A stretch of DNA of 64,000 nucleotides from JAEKNW01 sp963677815 (GTDB taxonomy: Bacteria > Cloacimonadota > Cloacimonadia > Cloacimonadales > JAFGVF01). Made by a program: the position numbers and the translations under genes. This document shows, piece by piece, positions 25,169 to 33,016 of this stretch. The notes under the pieces are model-generated. The model saw nothing but the letters and a program-made list of their open reading frames with translations. It had not been told where the DNA came from and ran no database searches. The stretch spans positions 1,426,001-1,490,000 of the forward strand of contig OY782499.1 of the NCBI GenBank assembly GCA_963677815.1, given 5' to 3'. The first letter of the stretch is position 1, and each line of letters begins with the position of its first letter.

Positions 25169-27651
25169 TATAACCCTGTATTCTTGAATAACTTATTTAG
25201 CTTCTCTAAAGCTTCTTCTTCATCACTTTTCATTCCCTTCTGTGGAGGGGTGGCAGTGTATTCCACTGACGGGGTGGTTTCAATCGTCTTCTTTTCAAAG
25301 TCCCCTTCAGGGGATTTAGGGGCTTCAATAAACCCACTATCATTAAAGCTTGATTTTTCAGTGCTTAACTCTGGCATTCTAAACTCAGCTACTCTCTCAT
25401 CAACCTGCTTCCTAATGATGTTACTCTTAGCTTTGATATCCTTTTCTAACTTGTGTTGATAAGCTAATTGCTTTTTAAGTTGTTTTTCAGATGTAGCTTT
25501 ATCTTCAGCTAATTTTACAAATGGATGAGTAGTTGTTCTGGCATAAGCCTGGCAAACAAACCTGTCTTTATTATCATAAATCAGAATAGATCTCATATCC
25601 ATAATGTCATATCTGATATTAACCTTACTGCCTAGCATACCTATCAGGTTATCATGGTAATAAAGCACATTTCCAAACTGTATGCCGTTATTCCTTACAT
25701 TCCTGCTTTCATTCTTAAGCATCATAAAGTTAAGCTCAGATAGGCTTATTTGACGCTTGCGAGGAGCTTTAAAACTCTTAAACACCTCATAAGGTTTCTT
25801 ACCACCTAAGCCTGCATGAGGAGTCATTCCATACATCTCTTGAAAATAAACTGCCATCATATACTTAGCTTGTTCTATTGTTAATGGCTGTCTTTCTCTA
25901 AGCTTCTTGATCCACTTCTCATTCCTCATTAGGTAAGCAGGTTTATCGCCAATGCCTGAACCTCTGAATGTATCAATAAACCTTTCAAAATCCTCTTGCA
26001 TTGTCTTAAAAAATCTTTCAATCACCTTAGCTCTGGCATTATATGGCTTTGCAAAAGTAACATCAATTCCTAAACGAGGATAAATACCAGCTAACTCATT
26101 GCTTAAATCATGATCAGCCCATTTCTCATGGAATAACCTGCTTCTAAAAGCTCTACCATTATCTAAGTAAACACTTTGAGGTTTATAACCCATATTTACC
26201 ATAGAATTTCTAAGTGCTAAGAGTATATGCTCAGAATCTTCAGTATTAGCTAAGGATGCTCCCACTGGATACCTGGAAGCCCAATCAAAGAATAATATCA
26301 GCATCATTCTCTTAGCCTTACCAGTTAATGGATCAATAATATCAAAGGATAATATATGACCATCAGCTACCAGTACATCACCAACATTCAAGCTTTCACT
26401 TCTTAATAAAGTCATTATACCTCTATCTCTTAGGTGCTTAACTCCATATCTTAAAGTGTTCCACTCCTGAATATTGTTATCCCTCCAAGCTTCAACCCAT
26501 CTTCTTAATGATCTCTCACTAGTCCTGGATTCAATCTTACCTGCCCTTGCCATCTGTTTAAGCTTCCTAATAGCAGAACCTATCTTGATCTTGTTATCAT
26601 TAAGCAGTAGATTAAGTAAAAAGTCTTGCTCAGTCTCACTGGCAATACTGCTTTCAGAAGCTCTGTTTAGCCTAACTAAGCTCTTGAAATCCTTATCACT
26701 ATCAAGATATACATCAAGCCAAGAACGCATAGTCCTTTCGCCCTTCTTACCTTCTAATTCATAAAGCTTAGGTGAAAACAAACCTGTGTTATAAACTGAA
26801 TTAATACTCTTGATAGCGTTTAGCTTACTGCCACACCTATCATACTCATTCAGTATCTCCTCGCACAAATCTGCTTTTAACTGAGCTCTCTGTAATTCAT
26901 CTTCAGGAACAGGGACCTGCTCCTCTAAATCAGGGATAGTATTATCATACTCAACGACTCCTGCTTCAATACATGGTGCTATCTCCTTAGAACTCGGAAT
27001 TAAATATAAGTTCTTTGTACCTCCACCAGGTATAGCAGACTTAATTACTTCCCAGCCTTCCTTATTAGCTATCCTGTAAGCTTTACTCCTGCTTACTTCA
27101 TACTTAGACATTATACCTTCAATATCTAATGCTCCTGCAGGTACCTCTTCAATTCCCCTCTGTGGAGGGGTGGCAGTGTATTTCACTGACGGGGTGGTTT
27201 CTTCACCACTGGGAACGCTTGCATCCTTGCAGGCATCTTCATTAACTGGGAGTTTGGGCATCTTGCCCGAATCTTCTTCTCTTTTCTTCAAATTTGATTT
27301 AGGAGTTTTTAATTTAGAAGTGTCCAATTTAGAGGTGTCCAATTTAGAGGTGTCCAATTTAGAGGTGTCCAATTTAGAAGTGTCCAATTTAGAGGTGTCC
27401 AATTTAGAAGTGTCCAATTTAGAAGTGTCCAATTTAGAAGTGTCCAATTTAGAAGTGTCTAATTTAGAGGTGTCCAATTTAGAACTATTATTAGTATCAG
27501 AGATTAAAATTAGAATTGTAGGTTTACCTGCACCAATTTGTTCTTCCTTAAATTCCCATTCACCTTTCTTCAATCTTCTTCTAACAGTCTTGGTACTAAT
27601 TCCAAGCCTATCAGCCACTTCTTTTACTGTTAACCACATAATTAACTCCAT
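25168..27651 (-). CDS. DDE transposase, MuA-like
   Basis: This 827-aa protein starts with an HTH (LTVKEVADRLGISTKTVRRR) and then has an 11-copy SKLDT linker. A second HTH (SKYEVSRSKAYRIANKEGWE) follows, then helical Mu-type domains and an integrase core with D430 (VLVADGHIL), D497 (VYLDNGRAF) and E545 (KVIERFFKT). A Mu C-type beta-barrel (FGNVLYYHDNLIGMLGSKV) and a charged tail complete it. The catalytic triad is complete. Palindromic repeats are inserted in frame both before the second HTH and near the C-terminus. AAGGA precedes the first ATG; an ATG four codons later is also possible. Confidence 0.92.
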   Translation of the reverse strand: MELIMWLTVKEVADRLGISTKTVRRRLKKGEWEFKEEQIGAGKPTILILISDTNNSSKLDTSKLDTSKLDTSKLDTSKLDTSKLDTSKLDTSKLDTSKLDTSKLDTSKLDTSKLKTPKSNLKKREEDSGKMPKLPVNEDACKDASVPSGEETTPSVKYTATPPQRGIEEVPAGALDIEGIMSKYEVSRSKAYRIANKEGWEVIKSAIPGGGTKNLYLIPSSKEIAPCIEAGVVEYDNTIPDLEEQVPVPEDELQRAQLKADLCEEILNEYDRCGSKLNAIKSINSVYNTGLFSPKLYELEGKKGERTMRSWLDVYLDSDKDFKSLVRLNRASESSIASETEQDFLLNLLLNDNKIKIGSAIRKLKQMARAGKIESRTSERSLRRWVEAWRDNNIQEWNTLRYGVKHLRDRGIMTLLRSESLNVGDVLVADGHILSFDIIDPLTGKAKRMMLILFFDWASRYPVGASLANTEDSEHILLALRNSMVNMGYKPQSVYLDNGRAFRSRLFHEKWADHDLSNELAGIYPRLGIDVTFAKPYNARAKVIERFFKTMQEDFERFIDTFRGSGIGDKPAYLMRNEKWIKKLRERQPLTIEQAKYMMAVYFQEMYGMTPHAGLGGKKPYEVFKSFKAPRKRQISLSELNFMMLKNESRNVRNNGIQFGNVLYYHDNLIGMLGSKVNIRYDIMDMRSILIYDNKDRFVCQAYARTTTHPFVKLAEDKATSEKQLKKQLAYQHKLEKDIKAKSNIIRKQVDERVAEFRMPELSTEKSSFNDSGFIEAPKSPEGDFEKKTIETTPSVEYTATPPQKGMKSDEEEALEKLNKLFKNTGL
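25229..25335. repeat. Palindromic repeats inside the transposase gene, 3' part
   Basis: A CCCTTCTGTGGAGGGGTGG element and an adjoining CCCCTTCAGGGGATTTAGG element lie inside the coding region. They are translated in frame as the TTPSVEYTATPPQKG and APKSPEGDFE segments of the C-terminal tail. Confidence 0.85.
27150..27278. repeat. Three palindromic repeats inside the transposase gene, 5' part
   Basis: A CCCCTCTGTGGAGGGGTGG element and two ACTGGGA elements lie in frame between the SKLDT tract and the second HTH. They encode SVKYTATPPQRG, NEDACKDASVPS and EDSGKMPKLPV. The same DNA elements are intergenic elsewhere in the prophage. Confidence 0.87.
27311..27490. repeat. 15-bp tandem repeat, 11 units plus a degenerate twelfth
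   Basis: The unit is AATTTAGARGTGTCC on the plus strand, in uninterrupted copies from 27311 to 27475 with only silent or single-base differences, then one degenerate unit. It encodes SKLDT repeats in the transposase. Unit length is a multiple of three, so copy changes keep the frame. Confidence 0.95.
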
Positions 27652-27709
27652 TTAATCCTTAAAGAATTATTAATATTCATAGTAGTGGGGCTACTAAAAG
27701 CCCCATTGG

Positions 27710-27928
27710 CTATGAACATCTCTGTCTAATGCCTTTTAGGCTCTTGAGGTTCTGATTGACTAAGCTAAGCTTATTCTTAAGGTCCTTGTTCTTCTTCTCT
27801 AAGCTGTAATTACTCGCTTTAAGCTCAAAATTCTTACTCTCTAAATCCGATGCTTTACCTATTCCTGCTATGTCATGCATAACTAACAAAACTACAATTA
27901 TTGATAATATTACTATGGTGGTTATCAT
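27710..27928 (-). CDS. Small membrane-anchored coiled-coil protein
   Basis: This 72-aa protein has one N-terminal TM helix (ITTIVILSIIVVLLVMHDI) and a 45-residue coiled coil (LESKNFELKASNYSLEKKNK and onward). A GGAG site precedes the ATG. It resembles small early membrane proteins of temperate phages. It could anchor a complex or act in exclusion. I do not recognise a family. Confidence 0.5.
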   Translation of the reverse strand: MITTIVILSIIVVLLVMHDIAGIGKASDLESKNFELKASNYSLEKKNKDLKNKLSLVNQNLKSLKGIRQRCS

Positions 27929-27940
27929 TGCTAGCTCCTA

Positions 27941-28351
27941 TTAGTGTAATTGGTCTGGTTTGAATTCTAAATTGTTCATATCCATAAACTTCTTGATTGC
28001 TACCTTTTTTTCATCATTAAGAATACCATCAAGCATAAAACATGCTGTAGTGGTAGGGTATCGAGAACTAAGGATTATACCTTTGTTATTAAATAGCTCC
28101 CAAAGGTAGTAATTTACAGTAGTACCTAAGTCACATCTTCTTATCTTACAAAACTCATTGAAAGCATCCTCTTCATCAACACAGCTTAACCTTTGCATAA
28201 GATCAATCCCTAGTGTACCATTGTCTAATATGATATATCTAACTATTGAAATGTCCATGCTACCTTTCTTATGCATAAATTCTGTTATTGTATTATCTTC
28301 AATTATAACCTTTTTACCTGAATTATATTTACTGTCATTATAATCTAGCAT
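27941..28351 (-). CDS. Early phage protein of unknown function
   Basis: This protein is about 136 aa from the ATG at 28351, chosen because GGAG lies before it. The longer frame to 28456 would run through the upstream gene. The protein is acidic with mixed helix and strand (KVIIEDNTITEFMHKKGSMD; VNYYLWELFNNKGIILSSRY). It overlaps the stop of the Ner-like gene by 14 bases, so it is in the early operon. No family was recognised. Confidence 0.5.
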   Translation of the reverse strand: MLDYNDSKYNSGKKVIIEDNTITEFMHKKGSMDISIVRYIILDNGTLGIDLMQRLSCVDEEDAFNEFCKIRRCDLGTTVNYYLWELFNNKGIILSSRYPTTTACFMLDGILNDEKKVAIKKFMDMNNLEFKPDQLH

Positions 28352-28610
28352 CTCTACTCTCCTTATCTGATTGAATATCATTAAATTGTATCTGGTTATT
28401 ACTTCTGATTGCTCCCTGAACCCAAGGACCGAACAAATCTTCAATTGTCTTCTCAACCTTTTGATTTTTGCGAGTACCTGCTATGATTTTGTTTAAGTAA
28501 CTTAAAGAAATATCTAACCCAGTTTTCTCATTTACATAATCTAAAAGATTCTCACTATTAATACTGTTAGCTGTCATAGCTGATCTGATTTCTTTTGCTT
28601 TTAAATGCAT
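28338..28610 (-). CDS. Small HTH regulator, Ner/Cro-like
   Basis: This 90-aa protein carries a lambda-repressor-like HTH (AKEIRSAMTANSINSENLLD, TGLDISLSYLNKIIAGTRKN) followed by IEDLFGPW. It is the first gene of the leftward early operon, facing the repressor, exactly where Mu has ner and lambda has cro. GGGAGA precedes the ATG. It probably limits early and repressor transcription after induction. Confidence 0.65.
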   Translation of the reverse strand: MHLKAKEIRSAMTANSINSENLLDYVNEKTGLDISLSYLNKIIAGTRKNQKVEKTIEDLFGPWVQGAIRSNNQIQFNDIQSDKESRDARL

Positions 28611-28683
28611 TACTTTTTTCTCCCATTATTATTTTTTCTTGACTATTTTAATGTTTTATTCTTATCTGTCTTTAGTTGAGACA

Positions 28684-28711
28684 ATAATGTACCAATATGG
28701 AACCTTGTCAA
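28684..28711 (-). promoter_or_regulatory. Predicted leftward early promoter overlapping an end-like dyad
   Basis: On the minus strand TTGACA (28706-28711), a 16-bp spacer and CATTAT (28684-28689) form a good promoter for the Ner-transposase operon. The -35 lies inside GGAACCTTGTCAATA, which resembles the GGCAACCTTGTTGTCA core of the prophage-end sites. AAGTGCCAAAG just beyond resembles another half-site. The repressor or transposase may bind here; this is inference. Confidence 0.55.
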
Positions 28712-28737
28712 TAAAAAAGTGCCAAAGTGGAGCAATA

Positions 28738-29502
28738 ATGGATAAAAATATCGGCTCTCGTATTCGTATGTTACGAGAACACATAGGATTACAGCAAGAA
28801 GAATTTAGTAATAAAATTTCTATTACTCGTACTTCTTTATCAAGATATGAGACTGGTTTGAGAAGTATTCCAGACTCGGTAAAACAAAGCCTGCTCCAAT
28901 TTGGTACAAATCTCCATTGGTTATTAACAGGTGAGGGTAATATGTTCTTACCTCAGCATAATAAGGGGAAAGATGAGCAACCATCACAGCTAAAATCCAA
29001 AACAGAACTAAACGCAGATAAGCTTAAACAGTATATTGAACTTGGTAAATCCAATTCAAAAGTTGAAGTTAAACAAACCAATAAATCACAAATTAATAGT
29101 TCTGTAGTTTCACTTCCCATAGTAGGGGAGATTGCAGCAGGTAATCCTCTTGAAGTTAATGATATGAGTGATTTAGGCAATATCATCGTATCTACTGAAC
29201 TAATAAGTGATCCTGATAACTTCTACTGCTTCAGAGTAAACGGATGGAGCATGAGTCCAGAGATACAACACAGCGATGTTGTTATTATTAATAAATTCTA
29301 TGATTATGATGATATGGATAATAGAATAGTAGCTGTCAGAATTGATGATGGTATCACTCTCAAACTACTTAAGCTAGATCATGATAATAAATGCTCCTGG
29401 TTAATGCCTATCAATGATGACTACAAACCTATCTTGATTAATCAATACTCTACAATAAATATATTAGGGGTACTTGAGTATTCGATTAGGAGTTATAAGT
29501 AG
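28738..29502 (+). CDS. Lysogeny repressor with HTH and S24/LexA-type domain
   Basis: About 254 aa from the ATG at 28738, which has GTGGAG upstream; a longer frame from 28639 would cross the promoter region. The N-terminal HTH is RIRMLREHIGLQQEEFSNKI, then SITRTSLSRYETGLRS. The C-terminal S24 domain has a self-cleavage-type Ala-Gly (GEIAAGNP, A134-G135), Ser171 (NGWSMSP) and Lys209 (ITLKLLK). It should hold the prophage silent and be inactivated by RecA-stimulated self-cleavage after DNA damage. It faces the early operon and is followed by the overlapping HEPN-like gene. Confidence 0.9.
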   Translation: MDKNIGSRIRMLREHIGLQQEEFSNKISITRTSLSRYETGLRSIPDSVKQSLLQFGTNLHWLLTGEGNMFLPQHNKGKDEQPSQLKSKTELNADKLKQYIELGKSNSKVEVKQTNKSQINSSVVSLPIVGEIAAGNPLEVNDMSDLGNIIVSTELISDPDNFYCFRVNGWSMSPEIQHSDVVIINKFYDYDDMDNRIVAVRIDDGITLKLLKLDHDNKCSWLMPINDDYKPILINQYSTINILGVLEYSIRSYK

Positions 29503-30844
29503 TTATAATAGATATTCATCAATTGATTACATATATCAAAAGAGGGAGGATCACATCCTAAAACATATTAAAGAAAGTTACGAGAATGGAGATATAGATA
29601 GTCTATATCAGGCAATCAACCAAAGATACATAACAATGCTCTGTCATAAGCTAAGCTCTTTCAAGGATTTATCTATTGATTTCTTAAAAAAAATAGACAA
29701 TAAAGCAGAATTACAGAAGAAAAAAGCATCAAAGTTCCACAAAGGTAAGACTTTTAAAAAAGATGATGAACCAGGTGAATTTATGGAAATGTCGCTTCAA
29801 GAATTTAGACAGTTCGCAGAGTTCACAAAACTGAACAATGGATTTTATGATGCTTATCAGTGTTTACCAAATAGTTTTATTTCATTGTTAATATCAATTT
29901 TTGATGAACATTATACAGACCTAATTCATCTTATGAGAATTATTGTACCCCATTTTAAAGATAAGTTTTTCCCAAGTAAGAAGAAAAGTATAAACATAGA
30001 TCTCGATGTGATTATTGATAAAGAGAGTATAGAATCGTTAGTTGATCAAATTTATGAGTCAGAACTAAATAGTATAATGATGAAAAAAAATCGAAATGAA
30101 ATTATAGTTGAAGTTGCAAAATTAGCAAGTATTAACATAAATCAACAGTCGGAAAGATACCAAGCATTTAACGAAATTTGGGCTAGAAGAAATATTGCAG
30201 TTCATAATAGTGGGGTTGTTAATAATATTTATACAGATAGTCTTTCTAAATGTGGTATCAATATTGATAAGCAGATTATCGGAACAAAGCTAAAAATAGA
30301 TGTTGAATATTTAGAAAAAGCGATAAATACGACACTTTATTGTTGTTTAGATATAACCTCCAAAATATTAATTAAATACTTAGATCAAAAGAATACATAC
30401 TCTCTATTAAGAGAGTTAGATCAGGTCTTTGATGATTTGTTTAATAAAAGAGATTTTGATGGTGCTTTAATTATTTTGGATTTAATAAAAGATCTAACCT
30501 TAACAAAAACTGATAATGATTGTTCAATAGATTTTAGTTATGCATTAGTGTATAAGAAGTTAAAAAATACTGATGAGATGAACAAGTATATTGACAAGTA
30601 TAATTTTAACGATTTAGATACTCTAGGCAAATTTGTCCACTCTATCTTGAAAGAAAACCATGATAACATGTTTTTTTTCATGGAAGAATTAAAAAAAGAA
30701 AATTTTGATTACAGTTTATATTTCAGTTTACCTATCTTTAGAGAAATATTTGATAAAAAAAAATTTCGTAGGAACTTTATGGAACTATATGGAGGAACAA
30801 AAGGTACTACTGTTATATTAAAAACAAGTAGCTTAGAAGATTAA
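29474..30844 (+). CDS. HEPN-like protein linked to the repressor
   Basis: This 456-aa helical protein starts at a TTG inside the repressor 3' end, with AGGGG 3 bases upstream; no ATG occurs before residue 55. Residues 238-246 read RRNIAVHNS, giving an R-x4-H motif (R239, H244) typical of HEPN RNases and related abortive-infection proteins. A helical, TPR-like region follows (about 310-420). Overlap with the repressor means it is expressed in the lysogen. A superinfection-exclusion or abortive-infection role is likely but unproven; it could also be a non-nuclease HEPN scaffold. Confidence 0.6.
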   Translation: MSIRLGVISSYNRYSSIDYIYQKREDHILKHIKESYENGDIDSLYQAINQRYITMLCHKLSSFKDLSIDFLKKIDNKAELQKKKASKFHKGKTFKKDDEPGEFMEMSLQEFRQFAEFTKLNNGFYDAYQCLPNSFISLLISIFDEHYTDLIHLMRIIVPHFKDKFFPSKKKSINIDLDVIIDKESIESLVDQIYESELNSIMMKKNRNEIIVEVAKLASININQQSERYQAFNEIWARRNIAVHNSGVVNNIYTDSLSKCGINIDKQIIGTKLKIDVEYLEKAINTTLYCCLDITSKILIKYLDQKNTYSLLRELDQVFDDLFNKRDFDGALIILDLIKDLTLTKTDNDCSIDFSYALVYKKLKNTDEMNKYIDKYNFNDLDTLGKFVHSILKENHDNMFFFMEELKKENFDYSLYFSLPIFREIFDKKKFRRNFMELYGGTKGTTVILKTSSLED

Positions 30845-30990
30845 TGTCACTTGCAAAGATATCAAAATTAGCTACAAAAGAGATTACTTTTAATCCTTAA
30901 ATCTTTAAAACAACTTTGAACTGTATTCTCCTGTTAGTAATTTAGATTGTATTCTGCATGTAGAGTTATCACCAAGAACTTTCGTTTTTT

Positions 30991-31099
30991 CAAAGTGGCA
31001 ACCTTGCTGTCACTTTCAGAATCAAAATAAAATGTAAGTTTTTCTTATTATTAGTGGCTTTCAGGTCGGTTTTTCAAAGTGGCAACCTTGTTGTCACTT
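30991..31099 (-). repeat. Right prophage end with two transposase-site dyads
   Basis: This is the inverted counterpart of the left end. The 25-bp sites start at 30991 and 31075, again exactly 84 bp apart, and the outer pair shares the adjoining GTCGGTTTTTC block. The inner sites of the two ends are identical over the core GTGGCAACCTTGCTGTCACT. Equal spacing at both ends indicates a defined nucleoprotein geometry rather than chance repeats. Confidence 0.87.
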
Positions 31100-31654
31100 T
31101 TTTTCTATTAAAACGCTTTTGCAAAACGCTTTTTCACTTTTGCTATTTTCACTTTCCTAAATTTATTTTACTCTCGGTTTAATTCAAAGCCTGCAATTAT
31201 CCTAACCTACTGTTATTTAATACTTTCAAAATTAACCCAAAACTAACAAGCTTTTACAAGCAATCTACAAGGAATTACAAATGTGGCTAACTCGCTTTTT
31301 CACTCATGTCCACCCTATAAAGCCCATTAATAAGCCATTTGTCTAATTTAAGCAATCTTCCACCTCCTGGCTATCAAGGGTGTCACTTTTTAAGTAACAT
31401 ATACCCTATATTGGATTGACGATAAGACACATCTTTTTTCAAGTTGTAGTGAGTAAATTCATAAAAATCTCGGAGAGATGCAGATATAATAGGCAGGGTT
31501 CGAAGACCCTGTATTAATTATTTCAAAAAATCAAGCAAAGCCCTGAAGGGACGACAATATTCATTTTCCAGATTTATTCTTATAGTACTTATTATTCAAA
31601 AAAAAGAGCTTAATCCTTATTTACATAATCAGTAAGAGGTATTATCGCCCTTCA

Positions 31655-32070
31655 ATTAGTGTGATTATCCAAAGTATCCCTGAAAGGGATTAATAATTTA
31701 GCCTGGGGTAAGATCCTATAAGGATCGTCACCCCAGGAACAATATCCAAAATTACAACCTAACCCTGTAAGGGTTTAATATAATGGTAATTAATTGTAAT
31801 ATTAAATCATTGGTATATATGTTTTTATTAAACCCTTACAGGGTTAGGCTTTTCATATACATCATTACCCAGGGTTGCAATCCCTTCAGGATTTTACCCT
31901 GGGCTAAACTATTAATCCCCTTTAGGGATATAAGACCTATCCTTTCAGGATTATGTCTTATTCTGCTAAAATAATACTATCAATAGTAACTTATAATCCG
32001 TAAACTACTGTAATACAATATCTAGTGCAAAATAATGCAACATAATTTCCACCAGACTTGAACTTGAGCC
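31655..32070. repeat. Copy 1 of a palindromic element with a GGCTCAAG terminus
   Basis: This copy is nearly identical over about 416 bases to 53997-54414. It contains paired hairpins (CCTGGGGTAAGATCC and its partner, AACCCTGTAAGGGTTTAATA and its partner), so its two halves form one long imperfect hairpin. The right terminal repeat (32046-32070) is present. The left terminus seen in the other copy is missing here. Confidence 0.88.
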
Positions 32071-32284
32071 ATATAAAAGACAGAGTTCGAAGACCCTGTA
32101 CAAGGAGTTTCCCACAAACCGAAGCCCCAGAAGGGTGATAATACCTCTTACTGATTATGTAAATAAGGGTTAAGCTCTTTTTTATCATGGTTTTTTTATG
32201 AACAATAAGTACATAAAAATAAATCTAGAAAAATGAATATTGTCGCCCCTCCAGGGCTTTGCTTGATTTTTTGAAATAATTAAT

Positions 32285-32499
32285 CCCAGATTGTGCAGTA
32301 GAGCTTTAGTAATACTTCGCTAAAGCTACGTATCACAGGCGAAGAGTGCATATTCTTTTAGCAAAATCCCCTTTTTTGAGGGGGATACAGGGGGTGATTC
32401 CTTAACTACGCATATAATATATATATTCGGAAGAATTATGTAAGTTACTTTTGCAAAAGAATATAGTGCTATTCTCAAAGATCTATTGCATTATTTGGG
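32285..32499. repeat. TTAAW-flanked CCC...GGG element, 215 bp
   Basis: It starts CCCAGATTGTGCAGTAGAGC and ends in the inverse of CCCAAATAATGCAATAGATC, with TTAAT directly on both sides. The homologous left arm at 31514 has a single TTAAT and no insert, which is a direct empty site. One internal GGGGGATACAGGGGGTGATT block is present. Confidence 0.9.
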
Positions 32500-33016
32500 T
32501 TAATACAGGGTCTTCGAACCCTGTCTATTATATCTACATCTCTCCGAGATTTTAAGAATTTACTCACTACAACTTGAAAAAAGATGTGTATTATCGGAAA
32601 TCCAATCCAATGTAGGGTATATGTTACTAATCATAATTTATCCCTAAAGTCAAAAAAACCTAAAGATGTGCAATATTATCGACTTCTTTAAGGATAGGCT
32701 ACTGAGGAGGGTGGATTGAGGATTGAACAGTCTCTAGATATTTCTAATATTTCTTACAAATAATAAATTGACGATTTGAACAAGTAAATTATTTAAGTAC
32801 TAAGTTTTGGAACTTCATACCAAAGTATGTAAAATGAGGATTCAAAACTCTCATGATGGATGAAGATTGAAAACAGTTTCTCCAGTATGAGATGATTTAC
32901 TTCCAGCCAAAGTATGCAATTAGGAAGTAATACACAAGTACTATGAGATTATTGTTGCATTTATTTATTTATAAAGGTCTGAAATCCTGAGTGAGTAAAT
33001 TAATGGAGGAACTGAA

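Larger units (their letters stand above)
1..31099. mobile_element. Mu-type transposable prophage with siphovirus-like head and tail genes and defence cargo
   Basis: The element is defined by matching inverted ends, a DDE transposase with a MuB-like ATPase, an S24 repressor facing a leftward early operon, and a leftward late operon of terminase, portal, capsid, tape measure and fibre genes. The left end begins at the first base of the window, so the left junction and the target duplication cannot be seen. The outermost right-hand binding site ends at 31099. The true right terminus may be a few to about 290 bases further out, because host repeat homology only resumes at 31393. Apart from the frameshifted methylase, the genes look intact. 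Confidence 0.88.
31393..32628. repeat. Large inverted-repeat element with two other elements nested in it
   Basis: The outer arms begin AGTAACATATACCCTA at 31393 and end as its inverse at 32628. They match for about 260 bases per arm, including CAGGGTTCGAAGACCCTG and GTAAGAGGTATTATC. The loop region holds a second element (31655-32070), also found at 53997-54414. The right arm is split by a third element (32285-32499) flanked by TTAAT. No protein is encoded. Confidence 0.87.
31100..33016. other. Intergenic region, non-coding repeat nest
   Basis: From 31100 to 31392 there is AT-rich DNA with no gene and only loose echoes of the prophage-end motif (TGTCACTTTTT at about 31381). From 31393 to 32628 lies the palindromic nest described separately. 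From 32629 to 33016 there is no ORF of note, only the leader of the ammonium transporter. Small ORFs in the nest run through hairpins and are not credible genes. Confidence 0.7.

Noticed and set aside
27170..27655. A 161-aa plus-strand ORF rich in LEVSN repeats
   Set aside because: It is the antisense reading of the SKLDT minisatellite in the transposase. It lacks a ribosome site and an independent context.
28639..28737. Upstream start for the repressor
   Set aside because: It would translate the divergent promoter region. The ATG at 28738 has a ribosome site and starts right at the HTH domain.
31783..32188. Two 60-65-aa ORFs in the repeat nest
   Set aside because: They run across hairpins of the duplicated element, have no ribosome sites and are not preserved as proteins in the copy at 54 kb.
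32285..32499. piggyBac-type element because of TTAA and CCC termini
   Set aside because: The duplication is 5 bp (TTAAW), not the exact TTAA of piggyBac. No such transposase is present, so the resemblance is superficial.
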